A stretch of DNA of 8,926 nucleotides from Acetofilamentum sp. (GTDB taxonomy: Bacteria; Bacteroidota; Bacteroidia; Bacteroidales; JAADGE01), in contig DYOJ01000085.1 of assembly GCA_020720705.1 (NCBI GenBank), positions 1 through 8,926 on the forward strand, in the 5' to 3' direction. A program made the translations under genes and the position numbers. The notes below the pieces were generated by a model, which had not been told where the DNA came from, ran no database searches, and was given only the letters and a program-made list of their open reading frames with translations. The number at the start of each line of letters is the position of its first letter. Position 1 is the stretch's first letter. Shown here in pieces: positions 1-6,861 of this stretch.

Positions 1-30
1 TTTTAATCTAAGTGCTTGTTTTTGTGTGAT

Positions 31-174
31 TTATGAGTTTTCTTACATGCACTAAGTAGTCATTCGTAGTTTTTTATTTAGTTTCAATCGAATTTCTACA
101 GAATTTCATAAAACATTCAAGTCGAAATATTCCTATAACATAAATAATTTCAATGTGTTATGAGTTTTCTTACA
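31..174. repeat. 17-base direct repeat pair
   Basis: The word TTATGAGTTTTCTTACA occurs exactly at 31-47 and again at 158-174, 127 bases apart. After four or five variable bases both copies continue with ACTAA. The sequence between them shows little similarity to what follows the second copy, so this is not a clear long tandem duplication. It may be the edge of an older duplicated or mobile sequence reaching beyond the left end of the window. Confidence 0.55.
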
Positions 175-248
175 AGAACTAATTATAATATAATCTTATT
201 TCGAACTCAGGTATTTATGTTTTTTTTATACCGTCGGCATATCATCAT

Positions 249-285
249 AAAAAGACCTGACAGATTTCGGAAATCTGTCAGGTCT
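249..285 (-). terminator. Rho-independent terminator hairpin
   Basis: Bases 253-267 (AGACCTGACAGATTT) are the exact reverse complement of 271-285, leaving a three-base CGG loop. Read on the minus strand, the stem runs straight into five T residues (complement of 249-253), the classic intrinsic terminator layout. On the plus strand the stem is followed only by CATTTT, so it could work weakly in that direction too. It lies about 465 bases downstream of the amylase stop codon and is the first strong terminator met by minus-strand transcription; it could equally serve a gene off the left end. Confidence 0.75.
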
Positions 286-376
286 CATTTTAAACCGAAA
301 AAAAATTGCATATTTGATTTCTAATACCAATTTGATTTTCAAAATAGTTTAATTCTAAGTGCTTTAATGTTGCCGT

Positions 377-514
377 AATAAGGTTAAAATAATCATATTC
401 TGATACTTCTACTAAGGTTTAAAATTCATATAATACATTGTATTTCTGAAAATTATGATAATTCAATAAAACCTTAGTAGAAAATAATATTCAAAAAAGC
501 CTATAAACCTTATT
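377..514. repeat. Nested inverted repeats
   Basis: TTCTACTAAGGTTT at 407-420 has an exact reverse complement at 469-482, a 14-base perfect inverted repeat with 48 bases between the arms. It sits inside a second, shorter inverted pair, AATAAGGTT at 377-385 and AACCTTATT at 506-514. The interior is very AT-rich and contains small palindromes such as AATTAT-G-ATAATT at 451-463. There is no poly-T tail, so it is not a standard terminator. A small non-autonomous element or a cruciform-forming intergenic repeat is possible; I do not recognise the family. Confidence 0.5.
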
Positions 515-549
515 GAACTATTCTATTTTTACTTTTGGTAGAAAATATA

Positions 550-693
550 GATTTACAATTCAATGCCGTTTAGTTAAGCGCTAGTCTTAAACCTTTCGAT
601 TGGTCGAAGACTATCGAACCGGTTGGCATTAAACCGTTTCAAAGGTCTGCGCCCATTTGAAAGGTGATTAACTAAACACCATTGATTTACAAT
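550..693. repeat. Foldable 124-base element flanked by 10-base direct repeats
   Basis: The arms 561-577 and 668-684 are inverted repeats matching at 15 of 17 positions. The word GATTTACAAT stands directly outside the body at 550-559 and again at 684-693, which looks like a target duplication. Inside are three further hairpins: TAGTC/GACTA with TTCGA/TCGAA (582-586, 595-599, 604-608, 609-613), CGGTT/AACCG (620-624, 632-636) and TTTCAAA/TTTGAAA (637-643, 656-662). Together they would make a branched, four-way structure. It is less AT-rich than its surroundings and has no reading frame. It may be a miniature mobile element or a structured RNA. It is not a tRNA: the closing stem is far too long and there is no normal T arm. 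Confidence 0.5.
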
Positions 694-749
694 CTTTTAT
701 AGTCTATTATCTGTAATCTGATGTCTCAAATCTAATATCATGTCGTGTG

Positions 750-2162
750 TTAATACACAAACACTTTGTATCCCCATGCGGGCAGGTCAAATGTTTGATT
801 GTCGTTAAGTTCAATGTTCTTTTGTGTGAACAGGTCTGTAGCGGAGCTTTTAACGGTTTTAACCGTTACTTTTTGTTTTTTTCCGGACAAATTGAATACT
901 GCCAAGACCTTATTGTTTCCGTTTGTTCGTAGGAATGCAAACGATGTTTCAGGCTTATCGGTCGTAACAATTTGCATATCGCCGCCAAATTCACCGTTCC
1001 ACAAGGCAGGAGTTTCCTTTTTGAGCTTGTTCAATTTGGTGTAGAGTTCAGTCATCGGGTGCTTTTTCCACACGATTTCATCTTTCTCAAAAAATTCGAG
1101 GCGTTTATTCAATCCTGATTCTTGTCCGCTGTATATGAGGGGCATACCAGGGGCTAAGTAGGTAAACACTGCCCAAAGTTCATGACTACCGCCGGGCATA
1201 CGTTCGTATTCGGTACCGTTCCACGAGTTTTCGTCATGGTTGGATGTAAATGTCATGCGATAAATCGGTTTCGGAAATTTGATAAACGCCGAATCATAAT
1301 AATTTTTCAAATCAAGTGCATTCTTTTTGCCTTTGGATATTTCGTTAAAAATGTGATGCAAGCTCCAAGCATAGCCCATGTCAAAGGCTTTTTCGTGCAT
1401 TGTGATATTTTCGGCTTCGGCAAGCATAAACACGGGACGTATTTTTTCCAATCTCGGGCGCACATCGTTCCAAAACTCTGCGGGCACCATATCGGCAACA
1501 TCGCAACGGTAGCCGTCCACATCAAAATTTTTCACCCAATACTCGAGCGAAACTGTCATTGCTTCTCGCAAGTCTTTGTTATCATAATTCAGGTCAGCAA
1601 CATCCGACCAATCTGTCCCGACGGGCATTACAATGTTTCCCTTATCGTCTTTGGTGTACCATTCCGGGTGAGCCGTTATCCACGGATTATCCCATCCGGT
1701 GTGATTTGCCACCCAATCCAAAATCACAAGCATCCCGTTGGCATGTGCAGTTTTCACGAGGTTGCCAAAATCTTCTTCGGTTCCGAATTTCGGATTCACT
1801 TTTTGATAATCGGCTACGGCATAATAACTTCCCTCTGTTCCTTTCCTGTTTTTTTCGCTGATAGGAAATATCGGCATAAGCCAAAGTATATCCACGCCCA
1901 TTTCTTTAAGTCGCGGAATATGAGCCTCAAAAGCCTTGAACGTTCCTTCCTGCGTGTATTGTCGGATATTCACCTCATAAATGTTTGAAGCTTTGGTTCT
2001 GTCCCACATTTTGCGAACATAATTCTCGCTTACAAGAGTATCGGTTTTGACGGTATCTGAATTTTTTTTTGACGCATCTTGTTTACAAGAATAAAACCCG
2101 ATACCTAAAATTCCAATTAAAAATAATACCAATGATTTCATAAAACTGTTTTTTTTATTCAT
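750..2162 (-). CDS. GH13 alpha-amylase family lipoprotein
   Basis: A glycoside hydrolase family 13 enzyme that probably cleaves alpha-1,4-glucosidic bonds of starch- or glycogen-like glucans. I chose the ATG at 2162 (470 residues); the frame opens two codons earlier with TTG. Residues 1-26 are a lipoprotein signal peptide: MNKK start, hydrophobic stretch, then GFYSC with Cys26 as the lipid anchor, followed by KQDASKK. The (beta/alpha)8 barrel fills about 45-380. All catalytic motifs are present (ATG numbering): DWVANH at 149-154, GYRCD at 217-221 with nucleophile Asp221, acid/base Glu249 in MLAEAE, and NHD at 308-310. A C-terminal beta domain follows (about 390-470). No carbohydrate-binding module and no SusC/SusD genes are visible nearby. 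Cys anchoring puts it in the periplasm or at the cell surface. A run of nine A residues in the gene (2062-2070) lies just after the lipobox. Exact substrate and subfamily are not determinable here. Confidence 0.93.
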   Translation of the reverse strand: MNKKNSFMKSLVLFLIGILGIGFYSCKQDASKKNSDTVKTDTLVSENYVRKMWDRTKASNIYEVNIRQYTQEGTFKAFEAHIPRLKEMGVDILWLMPIFPISEKNRKGTEGSYYAVADYQKVNPKFGTEEDFGNLVKTAHANGMLVILDWVANHTGWDNPWITAHPEWYTKDDKGNIVMPVGTDWSDVADLNYDNKDLREAMTVSLEYWVKNFDVDGYRCDVADMVPAEFWNDVRPRLEKIRPVFMLAEAENITMHEKAFDMGYAWSLHHIFNEISKGKKNALDLKNYYDSAFIKFPKPIYRMTFTSNHDENSWNGTEYERMPGGSHELWAVFTYLAPGMPLIYSGQESGLNKRLEFFEKDEIVWKKHPMTELYTKLNKLKKETPALWNGEFGGDMQIVTTDKPETSFAFLRTNGNNKVLAVFNLSGKKQKVTVKTVKSSATDLFTQKNIELNDNQTFDLPAWGYKVFVY

Positions 2163-2196
2163 TATCAATCTATTATCAAATTTTTCAAAAAATCAA

Positions 2197-5088
2197 TTAC
2201 TTTTCAATTATCAATTTTTCACCATCATCTATTGAATATAGTCCGTAAACCAAATTATTTAGCTCTGATTCTGATGATTTTATTCTACGAATTAATTGTT
2301 GTTTTTCGGTTTCCAAATTACTTTTATTCAATCGTTTGTACAATGCCAATAAATTATCAACCGTTTTTACAATCTCGTTGTGAGAATTAATCTCTATTTT
2401 ATTAGCGAAATCAATCTCTTTAATAGGCAGTTGCGCAATATGTCCCCGTTTTACTTGTGCTAATGCTTCTCCTTTTTCGTTATTTAATATGTTTTGATAA
2501 TACCAATTCAATAATTTAGAATTGATAATGCCCAAAATATATCTCAAATTATAATTATCTGCTTTTGAAACGATTGTATATAAATTATCTCGCACAATAA
2601 ATTGTTCATTGTCAAGTGTTGCTATTAAAGAATCGCCTGTTTGCCTGACAATTATTTTTTCTTTATTATCATAAGATGCTGAGTATCTTGGCTCTGCTAA
2701 CCAATCACCGAACTTTATCCAATAGTTTTCGTTCCATAAAATAGCAAATTTATTCATTAAACTGCCCCTTAATAATGGTCGAAAACTTTCATCAATCTTT
2801 GTTTTTGAAACAAAAGGTTTTTGATTAACAATTTCTTGAGTTTGTTTCGGAACACCTTTACCAACTTGAAATGGCTTTGTTCCTTGAGTTATTTTACATA
2901 AGTCGTCTAAAACTTTATGTATAGAAATCTTTGATTTTAATATTCGGTATTCATTTTTATCAAAAATATTTATTGGATCTCCGTTTTGTATTATCCAATC
3001 AGATTGATTTACAGAATGTGTTGAAACTGAACTATTTTTTTCGACAATTTCAATTTTAATTTTTTGATTAATTTCAGGCTTATGATTTTTAAATAGTACA
3101 ATTTGAGTATCAACAACGGCTTGTTCAAAGACTTTTGTTTTGTAATTTATAATAGTTTCAATTGAAACATTTTTAAAAATATAATCTCTTATTTTTGAAG
3201 TAGTTAAGTTTAGTAACCATGTATTCGGAATAATATAACCAAGTAAACCGTTTTCAATCAAACAACGAAACGATCTTTCGATAAAGAGGAAGTAACTATC
3301 TAATTGATAATTTTGTAGATTATATTTATTTAATAAATAGGTCGTCTCATATTTTTGAAATAATGCTCCGTACGGCGGATTGCCGATGACGCAATCAAAA
3401 CCTCCATTTTTGAAGATTTCGGGAAAGCCGGAGTGCCAGTCAAATACATTTATTTTGCGCTCTTCTTTAGGTGTCAGGAATAGTTCGGTATCATAAAAGT
3501 CGGTCCCGATTAATGAATTTCCGCATTGAATATTGCTGTCAATTGTGGGCAAAACCCGTTCGTTAAATATTTGAAGAGAAGTTTTAATAGATGTTTCCGT
3601 TTCACCTTCCAAAGCTTTTAACAGCAAACTTAATTTTGTTACTTCAACGGCTTGTGTATCAATATCAACACCATAAATGTTATTTAGTAAAATCCGTTTT
3701 TTTTCTTTGCTTGTTAAACTTCCGTCTGAGGTTAATGGTAAATTTTGAATTTTGAATTTTGAATTTTGTTCGTTATTATTTTCTGATTCACATTCCCTAA
3801 TTCTTAATAGATTGTAGTATTTTAAATGATAATCCAATAAAAATTGATATGCGCCAAGTAAAAATGAACCGCTACCGCATGAGGAGTCCAGTATTTTTAG
3901 TTGACTGATTTCTTCAGGAGTTTTTCCTTCAATTAATTTTCCTACGGTTTGTTTTACGATGTATTCAACAATATATTCAGGCGTGTAATAAACTCCGCCT
4001 GCTTTACGGACTTCAGGTTTTTCTTCAATTTTGGCGTGATGAGCTGCTGTTAATCTGATTACTTTTCCAAGAAATTGTTCATACGCTAAACCTAAAATTT
4101 CAACGGGTATTATGGCAAAATTATAACCATATTCGGCTTCTGTTTCTTTAGTTTTGCCATAAAGTTCGGTTATAATATTTTTAATGACTTTGTTGTCAAT
4201 TTCTAAATTTCGTGTAATTGTATCTTTTTTAAAATCAAAAAGTCCGGAGTTATATTTCTGGTCGGCAATTTGAAAATATTGATATAAATTTTGGTATAAA
4301 TTACCTGATTTTGTGAGTTTAAAAAGAGTATCTTCTGTTTCAATTTTACGGTCTTCGCAAACTTTTAAAAATACAATTCTGTCTATTATTTGTTGAACAG
4401 CGAAGTTGATTTCTTCTTCTTCAAGATTGTTGTTCCGCAACGCAATGGATGTTGCAAGATATTCTCGCCAATTTTCAAGTGATTTTAAAAATTCCTTATC
4501 AACCGGTTCGGCTGTTTTGAAATTAATTTTGCGTTTTGCATAATTCTCAATGCTCTTATTTAAAACACTTTCGTAACTAAATGTCTCATAAATGAAATCA
4601 AACTCGTTTAAGTAATCGGTGTAATAAATGTATTTTAATCGTTTGGCATTAGCATTTTCAACTTTTTTTGGTTTTTTGGTACAATCATAGATTGCAAACT
4701 CCTCAAAATCAGTTAATACAGATATACTTAAATTTGCATTCCATCCATAATTACGAACTTGCAAAGCCGGTTCCGGATTTTCCCGAATAGGGATAGCGGG
4801 TTTCTTTGCTTCAACGAAAAACTTGCGTTTCCCCTCTATATTAAACGAATAATCAGGTGCTTTTGAGTGCCCGTTTACTTTAATTCTGTCTTCGTGTCTT
4901 ACGTCTCGATAAGTTTCTAATTGCTGTTTTCTATTGTCAATATCCCAACCAAGAGCTTTAAAGAACGGATTAATAAAATCTTGTCGAGTCTGTGTTTCGT
5001 TGTAATTCAATGATTTGTAAAAATCAATTTGTGAACTGAATTTTTCAACTAATAATTTTATCCTATCTTTTGACTCTTCTTTTGTCAT
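2197..5088 (-). CDS. Type IIG restriction-modification enzyme (nuclease, N6-adenine methylase and specificity domains in one chain)
   Basis: A 963-residue single-chain enzyme expected to methylate adenine at a specific site and cut unmodified DNA. The N-terminus (about 1-170) resembles the HsdR-type nuclease fold, with PD at 78-79 and EAK at 93-95 forming a PD-(D/E)XK site. A helical linker follows (about 200-345). The methylase has motif X GVYYTP (365-370), SAM-binding motif I DSSCGSGSFL (401-410), YGVDID (472-477), and catalytic NPPY (570-573), the gamma-class adenine methylase signature. The C-terminal third (about 700-930), with LLRG, WIKFGDWLAEPR and a conserved INSKLLNWYY helix, resembles the TaqI-like specificity domain of Eco57I-type enzymes. 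Length suits type IIG. The ATG at 5088 is the only reasonable start. Residues about 431-462 form a low-complexity, probably surface insertion between motifs I and IV that contains a heptamer repeat. No separate subunit or controller gene is adjacent. The recognition site cannot be read from sequence. Confidence 0.92.
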   Translation of the reverse strand: MTKEESKDRIKLLVEKFSSQIDFYKSLNYNETQTRQDFINPFFKALGWDIDNRKQQLETYRDVRHEDRIKVNGHSKAPDYSFNIEGKRKFFVEAKKPAIPIRENPEPALQVRNYGWNANLSISVLTDFEEFAIYDCTKKPKKVENANAKRLKYIYYTDYLNEFDFIYETFSYESVLNKSIENYAKRKINFKTAEPVDKEFLKSLENWREYLATSIALRNNNLEEEEINFAVQQIIDRIVFLKVCEDRKIETEDTLFKLTKSGNLYQNLYQYFQIADQKYNSGLFDFKKDTITRNLEIDNKVIKNIITELYGKTKETEAEYGYNFAIIPVEILGLAYEQFLGKVIRLTAAHHAKIEEKPEVRKAGGVYYTPEYIVEYIVKQTVGKLIEGKTPEEISQLKILDSSCGSGSFLLGAYQFLLDYHLKYYNLLRIRECESENNNEQNSKFKIQNLPLTSDGSLTSKEKKRILLNNIYGVDIDTQAVEVTKLSLLLKALEGETETSIKTSLQIFNERVLPTIDSNIQCGNSLIGTDFYDTELFLTPKEERKINVFDWHSGFPEIFKNGGFDCVIGNPPYGALFQKYETTYLLNKYNLQNYQLDSYFLFIERSFRCLIENGLLGYIIPNTWLLNLTTSKIRDYIFKNVSIETIINYKTKVFEQAVVDTQIVLFKNHKPEINQKIKIEIVEKNSSVSTHSVNQSDWIIQNGDPINIFDKNEYRILKSKISIHKVLDDLCKITQGTKPFQVGKGVPKQTQEIVNQKPFVSKTKIDESFRPLLRGSLMNKFAILWNENYWIKFGDWLAEPRYSASYDNKEKIIVRQTGDSLIATLDNEQFIVRDNLYTIVSKADNYNLRYILGIINSKLLNWYYQNILNNEKGEALAQVKRGHIAQLPIKEIDFANKIEINSHNEIVKTVDNLLALYKRLNKSNLETEKQQLIRRIKSSESELNNLVYGLYSIDDGEKLIIEK
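3741..3768. repeat. Heptanucleotide tandem repeat (AATTTTG)x4 inside the restriction-modification gene
   Basis: Four perfect uninterrupted copies of AATTTTG on the plus strand (CAAAATT as read in the gene) encode QNSKFKIQN at about residues 441-449. Because seven is not a multiple of three, gain or loss of one unit would shift the frame upstream of the catalytic NPPY motif and the specificity domain. The present copy number keeps the gene open. The same heptamer is a familiar low-complexity word between genes in AT-rich genomes; here it is inside a coding sequence. Confidence 0.85.
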
Positions 5089-5141
5089 AGAAAATTATAA
5101 TTTTGAACCCGAGTATTCAGCTATTATTTTGTAAGATATTG

Positions 5142-5154
5142 ATTTACAGTAAAT
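5142..5154. promoter_or_regulatory. Small palindrome upstream of the restriction-modification gene, possible operator
   Basis: ATTTAC-A-GTAAAT is a perfect palindrome with six-base arms, centred 60 bases before the restriction-modification start codon. Restriction-modification genes are often controlled by small repressors binding such sites, but no controller gene is present and the palindrome is short in AT-rich DNA. It may be chance. Confidence 0.2.
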
Positions 5155-5234
5155 TATACCGAAAAGTATTTCATATTAAAAAGCTAATCGGAGCAAATTG
5201 AAAATTAGAAATTAGTGTCTGAAATCTAATATCC

Positions 5235-5492
5235 GAGTCCACTCCGAAAAGTCGAAATTGACCACTAATTCACGAATTATTACGAATTTCTATTTTTGTA
5301 ACTTATTGTAATTGTATTATTGAGTCCACTCCGATAAGCCGCTTAGCGGTTATTTTAAGAAAAACTCATTATTGATAATCAGATACTTATAAAACCGCTT
5401 AGCGGCTAAAAACACTTTTCGGAGTAGGCTCATTATTTATCAAATTTTGTATTCTCAATAATTTTGTCAAAAATACTTTTCGGAGTGTACTC
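5235..5492. mobile_element. Outer miniature inverted-repeat element
   Basis: The left end GAGTCCACTCCGAAAAG (5235-5251) is matched in inverted orientation by 5476-5492, which reads GAGTACACTCCGAAAAG on the minus strand (15 of 17 identical). The word ATATC lies just outside both ends (5229-5233, one base from the left arm, and 5493-5497, adjacent), perhaps a target duplication. There is no transposase gene, so it would be non-autonomous. A second pair of the same ends lies within it, suggesting a later insertion into an older copy; without that insert the element would be roughly 140 bases. Confidence 0.5.
5322..5431. mobile_element. Inner 110-base miniature inverted-repeat element with target duplication
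   Basis: The ends are GAGTCCACTCCGATAAG (5322-5338) and, inverted, GAGCCTACTCCGAAAAG (5415-5431), matching at 14 of 17 positions. Just inside each end is the near-palindrome CCGCTTAGCGG (5339-5349 and 5395-5405), in direct orientation. The hexamer ATTATT abuts the element on both sides (5316-5321 and 5432-5437), as expected for a target-site duplication, though such a word is common in AT-rich DNA. There is no reading frame for a transposase. The left 33 bases recur with one mismatch at 8874-8906, showing this is a dispersed family. Confidence 0.6.
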
Positions 5493-5525
5493 ATATCTAA
5501 CGTCTAAAATCTTACGAAGTATTGC

Positions 5526-6281
5526 TTATGAAAACGATAATTTTTCAAATGCGGCTGCATACTCGTTGTTGATAAGTTCAAAAATCTTTAAAATTGAATC
5601 CGGAAATTCAGAAAAAGATGCAAATTCAGCAACAGCAACTGTCTGACCGTTGTGTACAAAAGGCACCAGCAATAAGAAACGCGGAGAACTGCTGCCCAGA
5701 CCTGAAAGCACTGTAATGTATCCGTGCGGCACATTCGATATTTTAAGCGTTTCTTGATTTTTTGCAACCTGCCCTGTTATACCCTCACCGATTGAAAAAG
5801 GTTTTACAGCTTCGTTTGAGTAAAAAGCATAATTTCCTTTGGGATAAAATTTGCCGTCCGAGCTATTGAGTAAGAACAACATACCTTGTACTACCGCATA
5901 TTTTTTTGAAATGGTTATCAATAATTGCTCTGCAACTTTTGCAGGTTCAAAGGCTTGGTTTGTTTTGCTTTTTAATAATTCGACAAATTCATAATCAACA
6001 TCTGCGGTATTCATGATTGGATTGTCTGAATTAATTAGAGGAGTTTCCGAAAGGATATTTTCGCTCTTTTTTACAGAACTTTCTGTTTCGGTGTTTTCGC
6101 TTAAAAGCCAAAATATTATTCCGGACTGAAATCCGGCAGCAAGTATCAACCCTATAATCAGCGGGATACCTGATTGTTTTTGTTCCGGATTGACACCAAT
6201 GAAAAGCAAAATTGATAACACAACAATTGTTACAGACAAAACAATTGCGCCTAATTTGAAGAGTGTCTTATTTTTTTCCAT
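5526..6281 (-). CDS. Membrane-anchored GAF-domain protein
   Basis: A 251-residue protein starting at ATG 6281. Two hydrophobic helices (about 10-29 and 39-60), joined by a short polar turn, anchor it in the inner membrane. A polar linker (62-95) leads to one GAF domain (about 110-247) with the motifs IGEGITGQVAK, a GLGSSSPR loop and LLVPF. This GAF type is usually found inside large Bacteroidota hybrid histidine kinases, between HAMP and kinase domains, but here no kinase, HAMP or receiver follows: the chain ends cleanly after the last GAF helix. It lies 18 bases after cheB, so it is probably co-transcribed and part of the same signalling module, perhaps a ligand sensor or membrane dock. No methylation helices typical of receptors are visible. 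A truncated kinase is an alternative, though there is no kinase remnant downstream. Ligand unknown. Confidence 0.85.
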   Translation of the reverse strand: MEKNKTLFKLGAIVLSVTIVVLSILLFIGVNPEQKQSGIPLIIGLILAAGFQSGIIFWLLSENTETESSVKKSENILSETPLINSDNPIMNTADVDYEFVELLKSKTNQAFEPAKVAEQLLITISKKYAVVQGMLFLLNSSDGKFYPKGNYAFYSNEAVKPFSIGEGITGQVAKNQETLKISNVPHGYITVLSGLGSSSPRFLLLVPFVHNGQTVAVAEFASFSEFPDSILKIFELINNEYAAAFEKLSFS

Positions 6282-6299
6282 TGCAAAATAACTTTCTGG

Positions 6300-6860
6300 T
6301 TACATTTTTTTTAAGAAATCAATAATTTCGTTATCCGTCAAAATGATGTTTGTCTGTGAAATTTCGAGCGCGGCAGAGGGCATTGTTCTAACTTGACATT
6401 CATCCGGATTTTGTACAATGGCAGTTCCGCCGTGTTTTTTTACGGCATGTAAACCGTCTGCACCGTCTCGATTTGCGCCTGAGAGAATGATACCGGTGAG
6501 TTTCTCCTTCAATGAATAAGCGGCCGAACGAAAAGTCAGGTCTATGGACGGACGTGAATGATTGACAGATTCTTCTACCGACAGAGCAAAATATCCGCCC
6601 GGCTCAATAAGCAAGTGGTAGTTTGCGGGTGCAAGATAGACAGTTCCGGAGCGAATCTCGTCTTTATCGCAAGGTTCGACAACAGGGAGTGATGATTTTA
6701 AAGAAAGTGCTTCCACAAATCCTTTTCGCACATATTTTAGCCGATGCAATGCCAAAAAAAGCGTATGCGGATAATCGGAAGGCAAAGCCTCTAAAATCCG
6801 AGTAATGGTTTGAAAGCTTCCTGCTGAACCTCCGATAACGATATATTGGGTAGGTCTCAT
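6300..6860 (-). CDS. cheB: CheB-type protein-glutamate methylesterase, no receiver domain
   Basis: A 186-residue stand-alone CheB catalytic domain, which hydrolyses glutamate methyl esters (and may deamidate glutamine) on receptor-like proteins in the cytoplasm. The expected triad is visible: Ser12 in IGGSAGS, His39 in LALHR, and Asp132 in GANRDGADG. Supporting family motifs are YLAPANYHLL (75-84), RPSIDLTFRSAA (103-114) and the late MPSAAL (160-165). Classical CheB is about 350 residues with an N-terminal phosphorylated receiver; that half is absent, so phosphorylation by a CheA cannot control it directly. The start ATG lies one base after the TGA of the preceding cheR-like gene (TGA-T-ATG), implying translational coupling. 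Its neighbours are two CheR-type genes before it and a membrane GAF protein after it. Activity is likely; the substrate receptor is not in the window. Confidence 0.93.
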   Translation of the reverse strand: MRPTQYIVIGGSAGSFQTITRILEALPSDYPHTLFLALHRLKYVRKGFVEALSLKSSLPVVEPCDKDEIRSGTVYLAPANYHLLIEPGGYFALSVEESVNHSRPSIDLTFRSAAYSLKEKLTGIILSGANRDGADGLHAVKKHGGTAIVQNPDECQVRTMPSAALEISQTNIILTDNEIIDFLKKM

Positions 6861-6861
6861 A

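Larger units (their letters stand above)
1..748. other. AT-rich non-coding region downstream of the amylase gene
   Basis: I see no believable gene in this stretch on either strand. It is AT-rich and unusually dense in repeats: a 17-base direct repeat (31-47 and 158-174), a strong terminator hairpin (249-285), a perfect 14-base inverted repeat (407-420 with 469-482), a foldable element with flanking direct repeats (550-693), and a low-complexity word near 722-739 that recurs elsewhere in the window. No coding sequence interrupts these. It most likely combines a 3' flank with remnants of small mobile or repeat elements. Confidence 0.7.
5089..5525. other. Intergenic region between the GAF gene and the restriction-modification gene
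   Basis: These 437 bases hold no credible gene. Most is occupied by nested inverted repeats (5235-5492). The part nearest the restriction-modification start (5089-5234) is plain AT-rich DNA that should contain its promoter, but I find no clear TAnnTTTG box on the minus strand there. The word AAATCTAATATC, also seen at 728-739, lies at 5222-5233. No strong terminator with a T tail is visible for the che-like cluster; the inverted repeats, once transcribed, might act as one. Confidence 0.6.

Noticed and set aside
91..99. AATTTCTAC, resembling the stem of Cas12a-type CRISPR repeats
   Set aside because: There is no matching GTAGA arm nearby, no second copy at spacer distance and no cas gene. It is a chance word in AT-rich DNA.
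561..684. tRNA, tmRNA or integron attC site
   Set aside because: The closing stem is about 17 bases, no T arm or anticodon arm fits, and the core words needed for attC occur in the wrong order. It is left as an unclassified foldable element.
1182..1988. Plus-strand open frame of 268 codons
   Set aside because: It lies wholly inside the minus-strand amylase gene, whose catalytic motifs are unmistakable. Its own translation, rich in His, Ile and Phe, resembles no protein family I recognise.
750..5088. A functional link between the amylase and the restriction-modification enzyme
   Set aside because: They are 34 bases apart on the same strand, so co-transcription is possible, but nothing in either protein suggests joint action. 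Chance adjacency in a variable region is the simpler reading.
5464..5646. Small plus-strand frame of 60 codons overlapping the end of the GAF gene
   Set aside because: It begins inside the miniature element's right end and then runs antisense to the GAF coding sequence, with no promoter or recognisable protein features.
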